From JAANXG01 sp963731035 (lineage in GTDB: Bacteria; Pseudomonadota; Gammaproteobacteria; Arenicellales; JAANXG01), in the NCBI GenBank assembly GCA_963731035.1, contig CAVSUY010000003.1, positions 1-64,000 on the forward strand: DNA of 64,000 nucleotides. Direction: 5' to 3'. Shown here in pieces: positions 1 through 8,149 of the stretch (position 1 is its first letter; every line of letters starts with the position of its first letter). The position numbers and the translations under genes were made by a program. The notes below the pieces were generated by a model, which saw only the letters and a program-made list of their open reading frames with translations, did no database searches and was not told the origin of the DNA.

Positions 1-234
1 AGGGTTGCCGAAGACAGGGCATTGACTGAAGCCATTATCGCAATGGGCAAAACGCTGAGCCTGACCGTTGTGGCCCAGGGCGTGGAGACAAAGGAGCAGG
101 CCGACTTTCTGCGCCAGAATGCCTGCGATGAGTTCCAGGGTTTTTATCTCAATAAGCCTATGCCAGCGGAGCAGATGACCGAGTTTCTGGCGCAGCCGGA
201 TACTGTCGATATCGATTCAACCCCCGCCAGCTGA
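1..234 (+). CDS. EAL-domain c-di-GMP phosphodiesterase, C-terminal end (partial)
   Basis: Only the last 77 residues are inside the window; the frame is open from base 1. The motifs VVAQGVET and then CDEFQGFYLNKPMP match the end of an EAL domain, which hydrolyses cyclic di-GMP. The loop reads AQGVET where most active EAL proteins have AEGVET, so one conserved glutamate is a glutamine. Whether GGDEF or sensor domains precede it cannot be seen. The gene ends 36 bases before the convergent stop of the next gene. Confidence 0.85.
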   Translation, partial: RVAEDRALTEAIIAMGKTLSLTVVAQGVETKEQADFLRQNACDEFQGFYLNKPMPAEQMTEFLAQPDTVDIDSTPAS

Positions 235-269
235 CAAGGAGATAACCATTACGATATCGTTGAGTTGGA

Positions 270-713
270 TCATTTCGTGATCACGACTTTCACGCTGTCA
301 TCCACCCGTTTCTGCTCGATGTAGCCGATGGCATCGGGATGTTTGGCAATGAACTTCTTTACCTCGATATCATTCGATACTTCCGGCGGCGGTTCGCCCC
401 GGCCGGTGAAAATAATCTTCGACCAGAATGCCTTGATCTGAGCGGGAGACTTGCCAGCAAATTTGCGGTAAAACTCCGCGCGCGCGGCAGAGGTTTCAAG
501 CTGATCGACCGGCACGACTTGGCGGCCATCGGGGAAACGGATCATCCTGCCCAGAAAAATATCTTCTACCTGGTTCCTGCTCAACGTAGTCACCGGGTTG
601 TTGGCGGCGACTACCGCAACCACCTCGGCTGATGTCCCGGCTGAGCCGAAACTCAGTGACAAGCCGATGATGATAAATCCGATGCGCTGCATTTTGATCA
701 TGAACGGCCCCAT
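270..713 (-). CDS. PstS-like small periplasmic phosphate/anion-binding protein
   Basis: A 147-residue protein with a hydrophobic N-terminal segment (GFIIIGLSLSFGSAG) that reads as a signal peptide. The body (NNPVTTLSRNQVEDIFLGR, then FWSKIIFTGRGEPP and HPDAIGYI) is typical of short substrate-binding proteins of the PstS-like PBP superfamily. Such proteins lack the full two-domain length of PstS, so a transport role is unproven. The first ATG overlaps the porin stop as TGATG, which suggests translational coupling; an internal ATG at 701 has a GGGG sequence before it and is an alternative start. It is the second gene of a two-gene operon with the porin. Confidence 0.75.
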   Translation of the reverse strand: MGPFMIKMQRIGFIIIGLSLSFGSAGTSAEVVAVVAANNPVTTLSRNQVEDIFLGRMIRFPDGRQVVPVDQLETSAARAEFYRKFAGKSPAQIKAFWSKIIFTGRGEPPPEVSNDIEVKKFIAKHPDAIGYIEQKRVDDSVKVVITK

Positions 714-1936
714 CAGAATACGAAATCAATGCTGGCGCTGAACACGTTGACCTTGCCGCCGGTTTGAAAGCCCGACTGCAGGTTGGTCAACACGCCGGAC
801 GAGCCGGTGCCGATATCGGTGTGATCGTATTGCAGCTTGAGTGCGACATTAGGCATGAAATCCCAGCGGCCGCCGATGGACAGGGTGTTCTGCACCGGTT
901 TCGTTCTCAACAGCGAATTGAGAGCGGCATTGAGGTTCGCTGCGGCGGGGGCAGCCAGGCCCGGATCGGATAGATTGTCCGCCTTCGCCTCGCCATACGC
1001 GATGTAGGGCGTGAACTTCCCAAGCCGATAGCCACCGCTCAGGTACCAGCCGGTTCCTGTGCCGAGGACAGAATGGGTGACTCCGTGGGCCACCTCAGCC
1101 ATCATGAACCATTGGCCGGGGTCGTAGCGTGCGCCCATTGTGATGACGGCGGTGGCTTTGTTGTCGATCTCGTATTTGTCTGCAAGGGCAATGCCTTCCG
1201 GCCCAAACTGCCTGAACCCATCGAAAATCGGCTTGAGGCCATCCAGAGTCATTTGGATTGTTTCGTAGCCTATGTGGAACGTGGCGGCATGGTAGTCACC
1301 TGTATAGGACAGACCCCACAAGTGCCTCAATTTGAAAGTGCCGAGCTCGTTTGGTAACGGGTTGTCGCTTTGACCGTAGTGGGCCTGCAGAATATTCGTG
1401 ATGTCGCCGACGCGCACCTGATAGCTTGCATCAACACCGTCGCTGGCGGTAGGCGGGAACAGGCGATAGACCTCCAGTGGCGGGCGCACAAAAGGATAGG
1501 TATAAGCCACTTTGCGGGTATCGGAGAGTAAAAAGGTAGGTAGTAAGGTCCGCCCGGCGCGCACACTGAAATCCGGTGTGACCTGATACTGGATATTCAA
1601 CCACTCCACATGGGGCCGGTAGGTGTTGTCGAAATTCTGCTCCGCTATGACCTGCAGGACGGCCGAGAGCTTCGGGGTGATATTGGCAGTGACCTGCCCG
1701 CCGATCAGGCTGTCGACGTCTGCGCTCCAGGTATGGCTGTAGCCGGCACCGTTGGGCTTGAGTATGGAAGAGGTAAAGTCCGCCTGGTCTTCGCTGGAAT
1801 GAACCACACCTAAAGTACCGAAGCCGCTGAATGAAAACAGCGGTGCTTTAAGTTCGTCGGCGCTCGCACCGCCTGCAAATAGCGTTGCTGTAAGCAGGAT
1901 GATGTGAGTCAGTTTGCGTGTTATGTGTTCAATCAT
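713..1936 (-). CDS. outer-membrane porin-like beta-barrel protein
   Basis: A 407-residue protein with signal peptide (THIILLTATLFAGGASA) followed by long stretches of alternating hydrophobic/polar beta strands and a C-terminal phenylalanine (SASIDFVF), the usual end of an outer-membrane barrel. The start chosen is the ATG at 1936, preceded by GGAGCAGGC as a ribosome-binding site; the open frame runs 35 codons further up without such a site. Substrate is unknown. It is co-transcribed and overlaps by one base with the PstS-like gene, which fits an outer-membrane pore plus periplasmic binder pair. Confidence 0.8.
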   Translation of the reverse strand: MIEHITRKLTHIILLTATLFAGGASADELKAPLFSFSGFGTLGVVHSSEDQADFTSSILKPNGAGYSHTWSADVDSLIGGQVTANITPKLSAVLQVIAEQNFDNTYRPHVEWLNIQYQVTPDFSVRAGRTLLPTFLLSDTRKVAYTYPFVRPPLEVYRLFPPTASDGVDASYQVRVGDITNILQAHYGQSDNPLPNELGTFKLRHLWGLSYTGDYHAATFHIGYETIQMTLDGLKPIFDGFRQFGPEGIALADKYEIDNKATAVITMGARYDPGQWFMMAEVAHGVTHSVLGTGTGWYLSGGYRLGKFTPYIAYGEAKADNLSDPGLAAPAAANLNAALNSLLRTKPVQNTLSIGGRWDFMPNVALKLQYDHTDIGTGSSGVLTNLQSGFQTGGKVNVFSASIDFVF

Positions 1937-2391
1937 GCCTGCTCCAGATAAAAATTGAACCGCTAAAACGTTGAATAACAGCGAGACGTGATATTGAACT
2001 ATATTGGTATTAAGAAATTCGCTCTGTCTGCTATCGCACATATAGAATGGGAATTAACTCGCCTTGAGCAGTAACCGCATGTCCGAACGTGAATAGTGAC
2101 GATTACCGTAAAATGACAGGGCCTGCCCAATTCGCATGAACACAAAGCTCATCATTATTTTCATCCTGGGAAATTACTGCAAACGGATAGGCAGGATAAC
2201 CGATATCCCTGACGGTCAAAAGGCGCTTGCGGGGTGGGGTGTTGGCGGCAGGTCGGGGGTGTGGGGGACGAATTCGTGCCCGAATGGCCTGCGAGCAGGC
2301 GACGAGCGCGGGTCAGTGCTGCTGACCCGGGTTGGGGCACGAGCGGGGCCGTGAGGCGCAGTGCGGGCGTTGCGTCCCTGGCTACTGGAGA
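1937..2391. other. intergenic, no gene recognised
   Basis: No convincing coding sequence is seen on either strand. The part next to 2392 is probably the non-coding terminal region of the IS91-type element, but no terminal sequence could be recognised with confidence. Confidence 0.4.
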
Positions 2392-3091
2392 TCAAGATCC
2401 GTCTTGCTGAGCCGCCGGCGGGGGCGCTCGGGCGGGGTGCGTGGATGTTATGTTGGGATCGGTCCGTTGCTCGAGGTGATCCAGGATTCGCTTCACAATC
2501 GCCGGGTCCTCGATGCAGGCAATCACCTTGACCGTGCCGCCACATTGGTCACAGGTCTCGATGTCGATCTTAAACACCCGTTTGAGGCGCTGCGCCCAGG
2601 TCATCGCGGTGCGGCGCTGGGCCGGGGTCTTGGCCTCGATGGGCTTTCGCTTGCCCCGGTCTGCCGGGGTCACGTGGTGTCGCAGTGTGCTGTTGGGGGC
2701 GAAGACCCCGTGGAAGCGGGTGAGATTCACGCGCGGTTTCGGCACCAGGGCGGCCAGGCGGGCGATGAAGTCCAGCGGCTCGAGGATGATGTGGGTGGTG
2801 CCGTCGCGATACGGCGTTTTCAGCGTGGTCGCTCCTGCGCATCCCTGCGCCCGCGACATTAGTGAATCCTTTCACGTCATATCGAACGTTCCCCTGTGGT
2901 GTAAGTGCCAACCGGTCGGTAGCCACGGCCGGGCGGGCCACATACCGGCATAGACGCTCGAGCTTGCGCCGCTGGTGGGCCCTGGCGGCGACGCCGGCGT
3001 GCAGCGAGAAGCCGGCGGTCTTGGCCAATTGGCTGTTGTCGCGATCTTCTTCCCGGGCTGGGATGGTTTGCAGCGTGAACGCCTTGCGCCC
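2392..3091 (-). pseudogene. IS91-family transposase, broken C-terminal half
   Basis: Two frames on the - strand together give the C-terminal half of an IS91-type (Y2, rolling-circle) transposase. The upstream frame has LAKTAGFSLHAGVAARAH and LERLCRYVARPAV; the downstream frame has LKTPYRDGTTHIILEPLDF, then LVPKPRVNLTRFHGVFAPN and FKIDIETCDQCGGTVKVI. Between them, about 2820-2885, extra sequence and a frame change interrupt the gene right after GNVRY. The N-terminal catalytic part is missing. At 3091 the match stops where fumarate reductase sequence begins on the other strand, so the element now truncates frdC. Confidence 0.85.
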
Positions 3092-3287
3092 GGCGATCGT
3101 GTTCCACGTCGTCGCAATGATGGCGGCCGGATACCACACCTACACCTGGTTCAAGGTTTCGCCGAAAGTCGTGCCACATATATACCTCGGCACGGAGCGG
3201 ATTCCGGACAACCTCATCACCGCGGTGCAGTACGTCGTTGCCGCGGTGTGCTACCTGGCCCTTTTCCTGGTTGTGGTGCGGACATGA
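3092..3287 (+). pseudogene. frdC: frdC, 3' remnant (fumarate reductase membrane anchor C)
   Basis: About 65 codons encode the end of fumarate reductase subunit C: IVFHVVAMMAAGYHTYTWF covers the haem/quinone-side membrane helix, and VAAVCYLALFLVVVRT is the last helix. FrdC is normally about 130 residues, so the first half is gone. The break coincides with the edge of the IS91-type remnant. frdA and frdB are not in the window. The stop overlaps the frdD start as ATGA, so the original operon junction survives. Confidence 0.8.
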
Positions 3288-3643
3288 TCGCGAAACAAAG
3301 ATCGAGCGAACCCTTCTTCTGGTCACTGTTCGGCGCCGGCGGCGTCGTGGTCGCGTTCATCGTACCCATGCTGATCTTCATCACGGGCGTGGCGGGTCCG
3401 CTTGGCTTATTGCCGGAAGGCGCGCTTTCCTATGAGCGCGTGCTGACATTCGCCACGAGTTGGCCGGGCAAACTGTTCCTTTTCGTTGTCGTCAGCCTGT
3501 GCCTGTGGCACGGCGTTCACCGCATCTTCCAGTCACTCCATGACTTCGGCATCGAGAAAGCAAACTGGCAGCGCTGGGTGCTGTACGGTTCGGCGGCGAT
3601 CGGTACCATCGTCGCGGGAGTGCTGCTCCAGTTGCTGGGGTAG
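3284..3643 (+). CDS. frdD: fumarate reductase subunit D (FrdD), orphaned
   Basis: A 119-residue membrane protein with three hydrophobic helices. It has the FrdD pattern: SEPFFWSLFGAGGVVVAF at the start, PLGLLPEGALSYERVL in the middle, and LWHGVHRIFQSLHDFGI before the last helix. FrdD anchors the FrdAB catalytic dimer to the inner membrane and helps bind menaquinol. Length is normal and the start ATG overlaps the frdC stop. With frdC cut and frdAB absent it has no visible partner and is probably not functional here; a second intact frd operon elsewhere cannot be excluded. Confidence 0.85.
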   Translation: MIAKQRSSEPFFWSLFGAGGVVVAFIVPMLIFITGVAGPLGLLPEGALSYERVLTFATSWPGKLFLFVVVSLCLWHGVHRIFQSLHDFGIEKANWQRWVLYGSAAIGTIVAGVLLQLLG

Positions 3644-3654
3644 TTGGAAAATAG

Positions 3655-3704
3655 GGGTCAGAGAACAGTATCTTCTAATATTAGAAGATATTGTTCTCTG
3701 ACCC
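3655..3704. repeat. 50-bp palindrome with no loop (repeat family copy 1)
   Basis: Two 25-base arms, 3655-3679 and 3680-3704, are inverse complements except for one position that still gives a G-U pair in RNA. The arms begin GGGTCAGAGAAC and meet at TAATATTA with no loop. The flanks are GAAAATAGG on the left and CGGTTTTCTACCCGGTTTT on the right. A second, decayed copy with the same flanks lies near 4837-4914. It may also act as a terminator after frdD. Confidence 0.85.
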
Positions 3705-3964
3705 GGTTTTCTACCCGGTTTTCCCGTTGATCTGGATCAGTACCCACCCGCTATGAAGCAGGATTGTAATGGCCACTTCTGGCCGACAGCCGTCACGCAG
3801 AGACCGGTCTTTGAAGGTCCGCACTAGGGTGGGTTACAGACGATCTGTTCCTCTTCCTCGACCGGCAGGAGCCAACCCGGAGCGGCCGTTCTCAGGTGCA
3901 GACATTTTGTGCAGAAATTGGTATGGTCTATCGACCTGCACTCGTCGAACCAGGGGAGAATGCA

Positions 3965-4426
3965 ATGTCCGATAAAAGGCGCCGAAAACTGCTGAAATCA
4001 ATCGCTGCTGGAAGCGGTGCAGTCATCACCGGGAAAACGCTGCCTGAGTTATGGACTCGTCCAATAGTCGACTCAGTCGCACTTCCTGCGCATGCCACGA
4101 CATCACTAGTCTGTTGTGAGGGGGTGTTCTGCGATTTAGGTTTCAGTCAACAAGTTCCGATTATTGGAAGCGCACAAGTAAGTAGTGATTGCACAATCGT
4201 TATGGAAGGCGACTCCATAGACGGTGGTTGGTCGGGCAGTGGTACCGTGGCCGCTGATGGCTCATTTTCTTTTCCTATCATTTTCGCTACCTCTACGAAC
4301 CAACAGGTAACCGGCAATGTAACTGACGGATGTCTCAGAATAAGCGGTACTCTGACTGGCGACTGGGGTAATTTCAGCGCCCCAGTTAGCCAAGGCATTG
4401 CCTCTATAAATCAGTGCGACTCCTGA
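3965..4426 (+). CDS. small Tat-leader secreted protein, paralogue 1
   Basis: A 153-residue protein of unknown function. The N-terminus DKRRRKLLKSIAAGSGAVI is a twin-arginine type leader, followed by a conserved strip GKTLPELWTRPIVDSVALPAHA that it shares with two other genes close by. The mature part is glycine- and serine-rich with cysteines (CCEGVFC, GCL, QCDS), suggesting a small beta-rich disulphide-bonded exported domain. The start at 3965 is preceded by GGGGAGA. A strong terminator follows. The body has no visible similarity to the bodies of the paralogues at 5070 and 6114. Confidence 0.75.
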   Translation: MSDKRRRKLLKSIAAGSGAVITGKTLPELWTRPIVDSVALPAHATTSLVCCEGVFCDLGFSQQVPIIGSAQVSSDCTIVMEGDSIDGGWSGSGTVAADGSFSFPIIFATSTNQQVTGNVTDGCLRISGTLTGDWGNFSAPVSQGIASINQCDS

Positions 4427-4445
4427 TAACAGAATGATATGTAAG

Positions 4446-4470
4446 CCGCCCTTCGGGGCGGTATTTTTTT
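4446..4470 (+). terminator. Rho-independent terminator
   Basis: Stem CCGCCC, loop TTCG, stem GGGCGG, then TATTTTTTT. It lies 20 bases after the stop of the Tat-leader gene and is the clearest intrinsic terminator in the window. Confidence 0.9.
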
Positions 4471-5069
4471 GCCTATCGACCGACCGCTTCCAGAAGCCGA
4501 CCTTCCCAGCGTCAGGTATGACGGTCTGCTATGTGGCGTGCTCCGGACGCTCAAGGGCTAAGGAACGAAGGGCAGCTACCAACCCATTCGGGACATGACG
4601 ACTGATCCCGGCGAGGCTACAGGGAAGACGTTCATCCGCTTGTGTCGAGAGAACAGCGTCTCAACGCGACCTACGATCAGGTCTTGGCGCTCCGTTAAAC
4701 CGCAGAGATTCCACGGCCGTCTTAGACCTCCTTGGCTGTAGGAAGCGAACCCGCATAGGCGCTATGCACAGGTCGCCGACAGGCTCCAACTGTTCAGTGT
4801 GCCTACATCCACATAACATTGATCCTGAATAATGTGAAAATAGGGGCCAGAGAGCAATATCTTCAAATATTAGAAAAATTTGTCCGCCGACACGGTTTTC
4901 ACCCGGTTTTTTGGTCCGGGTCTGGGAGAACGTGGCGGTTTCCCACGCGAGTCAACCCACGGTGTGCTGGTGCGGGCGGCCTCCTAGGCGGACGACCATC
5001 CAGAAAGTTCGAGTCCGACCCCTTTTGTTCTCAGGTTGCCAGGCAGCCAGGGACCTGCGCTAAACATTC
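4471..5069. other. gene-free stretch containing decayed palindrome copy 2
   Basis: No coding sequence is recognised. At about 4837-4914 the flanks GAAAATAGGGG and CGGTTTTCACCCGGTTTT match those of the palindrome at 3655-3704, but the arms have drifted and no longer pair fully. The two copies bracket the first Tat-leader gene. Confidence 0.6.
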
Positions 5070-5723
5070 TTATGGCCTAGTACAGAAATCCCCAAGTGGA
5101 GGTTCCGGGAGACAACCGTTTGCGCTCATCTGTGCTTCAATCTCGACAAAACCACCGCCATTAGGACCAACGGTTTGTATCTGGATTCTTATCACCGTAT
5201 CGCCGGGACTGTAGCCGACAATTCTTGCTGGCCTGGTCCTCTGCTGTGGGGTAAATGTGTCACAAGATGTTACATCAGCAAGCTGGGCTTTAATCTCGCC
5301 GAGATCACCATTGGTCTTTAGTGTACCGCGTCTCAACATATCCGTTTGATACAAAGGAGCACTCCAATCACCGCCTATCCCTCCAACAGCAACCTGGGCG
5401 GTACCGGCCTGATCATCAACCGTTGCGCAGACATAGAAACCGTCATTGCCCGGCCCTGCACCCGCATTGGCAGTAGGAACCAGTGAGTCAGCGATGCTCG
5501 CAAAACGACTTTCCTCGCCCTGGTGCGTATTCATGACAAAGAGACCGGTGGCCGCTGATGCGGTATAGGTGACAAGCGCTGCTGATGTCTGCGCATGGGC
5601 AGGCAGGACGACGGATTCAATCACCGGCCTACTCCAGTGTTCGGGCAACGTCTTTCCAGCGATGACCGCGCCGCTCCCGGCCGCCAGTGATTTCAGTAGT
5701 TTTCTGCGAGTTTTGTCTGACAT
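5070..5723 (-). CDS. small Tat-leader secreted protein, paralogue 2
   Basis: A 217-residue protein of unknown function. Its leader DKTRRKLLKSLAAGSGAVI and strip GKTLPEHWSRPVIESVVLP followed by AHAQTSAA are almost the same as in the gene at 3965, but the 170-residue body (for example NDGFYVCATVDDQ and GGGFVEIEAQMSANGC) is different. The body contains cysteines and predicted beta structure, fitting an exported folded domain. The start at 5723 has AAGGGGAAG before it. It is convergent with the first paralogue across a gene-free gap. Confidence 0.75.
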   Translation of the reverse strand: MSDKTRRKLLKSLAAGSGAVIAGKTLPEHWSRPVIESVVLPAHAQTSAALVTYTASAATGLFVMNTHQGEESRFASIADSLVPTANAGAGPGNDGFYVCATVDDQAGTAQVAVGGIGGDWSAPLYQTDMLRRGTLKTNGDLGEIKAQLADVTSCDTFTPQQRTRPARIVGYSPGDTVIRIQIQTVGPNGGGFVEIEAQMSANGCLPEPPLGDFCTRP

Positions 5724-5881
5724 GACTTCCCCTTGTTGTTCTATTGTTTAGTGCTAATATTTCTTATCGTGATGCTGGCGAATAGTATCCCAAACGAATT
5801 CCCGATACATAGTGATACGTGACGCTTAAGCATCAAACTACGTCAAGTCCTTGGAATAATCGACATCACAACAATGGCCGC

Positions 5882-6103
5882 TCATGCGGTTTATGGCTGG
5901 CCGGGCTGGCGCTGCTCCGCGTGCTGCAGAATGCCTTCCGAACGTCGTTCCAGGGCCGCTTTACCCTGGGTGCGTTGATCACCTTTCTGGTAACCCTCGC
6001 CAACCACCCTCTCTACAACATCGGTGCGCCGTTCTGGGGCCTCGTCTTCGGCTTCCTCGCAAGCTGGCTGCTCGAGCGGTTGGATTTCTCGCAGGACGTG
6101 TAG
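5882..6103 (+). pseudogene. BenE-family benzoate/H+ symporter, C-terminal remnant
   Basis: About 70 codons match the end of BenE-family aromatic acid transporters: LWLAGLALLRVLQNAF, LGALITFLVTLANHPL and IGAPFWGLVFGFLASWL. These are the last two transmembrane helices of a protein of normally about 390 residues. No start or upstream part is present. The neighbouring genes are unrelated, so it is a rearrangement fragment. Confidence 0.65.
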
Positions 6104-6113
6104 GCCCCGAGCT

Positions 6114-6584
6114 TCAGGTAAGCGGTACGTCGATCTTCAGATCGGCGAACCCTTCGACCTGCACCGTGATCACGGCGCTGTTTAGCCCGGGGCACGAGTC
6201 TGAATCCGTGACCAAGAAGCCGCACGAACTGCTCATGGCATCAATCACCAAAGGAAACACGACATCCGATATGATTTGATCAGGGTCGGTAGACGAGGCG
6301 CCGAGCACCGTTGCTGGAGAGTTTGCGCTGTTGTATAGCTTTATCCGTTTCATTCCGCCTCCGCTTCCTATTGAACAGGCGGTCAGGGCGCCGCACTTCG
6401 GGGTCAGCGGATCAGATGCTCCATACAAACGCACCGGAGACGACGGTAGCTCGCCTGACATCTCCGCATGAGCCGGCAAGACGACGCCTTGCACTATGGG
6501 CTTTACTCACTGGCCCGTAGACGATAGCGCAGCACCGCTCACAGCAAGCGCCCCTAAGAACCTGCGCTTCTTGGTGTTGGTCAT
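6114..6584 (-). pseudogene. small Tat-leader secreted protein, paralogue 3, with in-frame UGA
   Basis: Reading from ATG at 6584 (GGGGGGAGGT just before it) gives MTNTKKRRFLGALAVSGAAL, then STGQ, a TGA codon at about 6507-6509, and then VKPIVQGVVLPAHAE with an open frame to 6114. The two intact paralogues have tryptophan at the place of the TGA (LWTRPIV and HWSRPVI), so a single TGG to TGA change explains it. Without the stop the protein would be about 156 residues with cysteines in the body (PKCGALTAC, SSSCGF, DSCPG). It is most simply a pseudogene; a sequencing error or UGA readthrough are other options. Confidence 0.75.
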
Positions 6585-6780
6585 ACCTCCCCCCAGGCAT
6601 TTTCTCTATCATAAATTCCAGTATAGCATCTCGAATTCGGTTGCCCGTATCGTGGAAGAATTCCTCCTCGTGCATCAACTCCGCCGTAATCCAGCTCAAC
6701 AGGTCGATACCGGAGACGGAGGACAGCCCGACCGTAAGGTGGATCGACGGCGTTTCGGCCAGGTCATTCAAGCTCGATCA
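6585..6780 (-). pseudogene. possible JmjC/cupin-type oxygenase fragment
   Basis: The frame bounded by a stop at 6780 reads LNDLAETPSIHLTVGLSSVS, then GIDLLSWITAELMHEEEFF. The PSIHLTVG...G.DLL.W pattern resembles the segment just after the barrel in JmjC-like cupin hydroxylases. No iron-binding residues are in the fragment, and it runs straight into the start of the Tat-leader pseudogene. Identity is tentative. Confidence 0.35.
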
Positions 6781-7218
6781 TGCTGACCCACTACCCGAGG
6801 GCCAGGACACAAGAGCCGGGGGCCGCACTGCTGCCTTCTATTGATTGTCACCGGCGTTTGCATATAGCATCAGCGAGGGGGAAACCGGGGACCCGCAAAG
6901 TTGGCGCGTGAATGGGTCATTGTCCGGTAGCCGTCGAGCGCATTTCGCGAAGCAGCTTCATTCAGTCAAGGTCAGTCAACCACTCGGTTCGGATGGACTC
7001 CGAACAGCGGGCATGGGATGTGATGGCACAGCGTTGAGACGTGTTCGGTGACTTCACGCCGGCGAACCTGGGAGGCGTCTCGATGCAACAAGCGCTCCAT
7101 ACCTCGATTCTGCGGGCTTGTCAAAGCAGACGGTGCGTCAGGCACTGGCGGGGTCGACCAGGGAGCGAAGATAAATACAGACAGAAGGGTTTCCACCAAA
7201 GGTATGAAAGATCACAAT
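6781..7218. other. gene-free stretch
   Basis: Several short open frames cross this region but none has a recognisable product or a clear ribosome-binding site. It may contain the promoter of the oxygenase gene that follows. Confidence 0.4.
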
Positions 7219-7812
7219 ATGACAAGCGAGATTTCCGTATTCGACAATGCGGTCTCGAAGAACTACCAGAATGCCATAAAGGCCAGAATTCAGGAAAGCA
7301 ATTTCCCCTGGTTCTATGTTCCGAATGTTTCCAGAAGAACCGAGGGGGAGAGCCGGCTGGCCATGGATACGACGGGATTCGGCCACAGTTTCTACGAGCA
7401 AGGGAAAGGATCAATCAGCTTTGTCACGGACTTCCTGACACCGCTGTTGTACGAATGCTGCGCCAAGATAGACGCGACGCCCGAAACGGTCTATTTCGCC
7501 AGAGTCATCATGACCGTCGCCAATGGCAGCACGCACCGCAACCTGTTTCACACCGACATGAATACCCCGCATCTGGTCTGCCTGTACTATGTCAATGATG
7601 CCTCGGGCCCCACGGTTATCCTCAACAAGACCCACAAGGATATCGATCGCGACGAGGTCAATACACGGGATCAATCGAAAAATATCGCCCGCGAAGTGGA
7701 GCCCAGACAAGGGAGGGTGGTCCTGTTCAACGGCAAGTACTACCATGCCAGCACGAATCCCGACAGCGGCAGGCGATGCATCATCAACTACGACGTGGGA
7801 CCGTGGCATTAG
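7219..7812 (+). CDS. 2-oxoglutarate/Fe(II)-dependent oxygenase-like protein
   Basis: A 197-residue protein. The iron triad appears as HTD in RNLFHTDMNTPHLVCLYYV and a later His in GKYYHASTNP, followed by an Arg in GRRCIINYDVG that would bind 2-oxoglutarate. GRVVLFNGKYYHAS is the usual strand before the distal His. This is the 2OG-Fe(II) double-stranded beta-helix fold; the substrate is unknown. The start at 7219 (MTSEISVFDNAV) was preferred over the ATG at 7204 because that one has AAAGG only one base away. It stands alone between two decayed regions. Confidence 0.7.
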   Translation: MTSEISVFDNAVSKNYQNAIKARIQESNFPWFYVPNVSRRTEGESRLAMDTTGFGHSFYEQGKGSISFVTDFLTPLLYECCAKIDATPETVYFARVIMTVANGSTHRNLFHTDMNTPHLVCLYYVNDASGPTVILNKTHKDIDRDEVNTRDQSKNIAREVEPRQGRVVLFNGKYYHASTNPDSGRRCIINYDVGPWH

Positions 7813-7866
7813 CGCCGCGACAGCGGCGTCATCTCGTGAAGTAATGCAGTCGCCTGGCGCGCGGCG

Positions 7867-8149
7867 TCAAACGATTCCGGCACGCCGCGTGTAGTCGCCG
7901 AAGCGCTCGCCCGGTTCGCGTTCCTTCGCGTAGGCGGCGAATATCGGGTCCAGGGTCTCGAGTATCTCCGCCTCGCCGGCATTCTCGCGATAGATCGAGT
8001 TCAGCCGGGCACCGTCGGCCGCACCCCCAGCATCAGGTTGTATTTCCCCGGACCGCGCCCGACGAGGCCGATCTCCGCGACGTAGGGTCGCGCGCACCCG
8101 TTCGGACAGCCGGTCATGCGGATTGTGATCCGCTGCTGCGACAGGCCGT
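7867..8149 (-). pseudogene. cysI-type sulfite reductase haemoprotein, C-terminal remnant
   Basis: The - strand encodes [20 protein letters not shown] then [15 protein letters not shown] in one frame and, after a single missing G in a G run near 8025-8030, AADGARLN and [20 protein letters not shown] in the next, ending RAGIV. This is the end of assimilatory sulfite reductase beta, with the second cysteine pair (CPNGC) of the [4Fe-4S]-sirohaem site. The 5' three quarters are missing; the edge at about 8149 abuts an IS3 transposase fragment. Confidence 0.85.
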
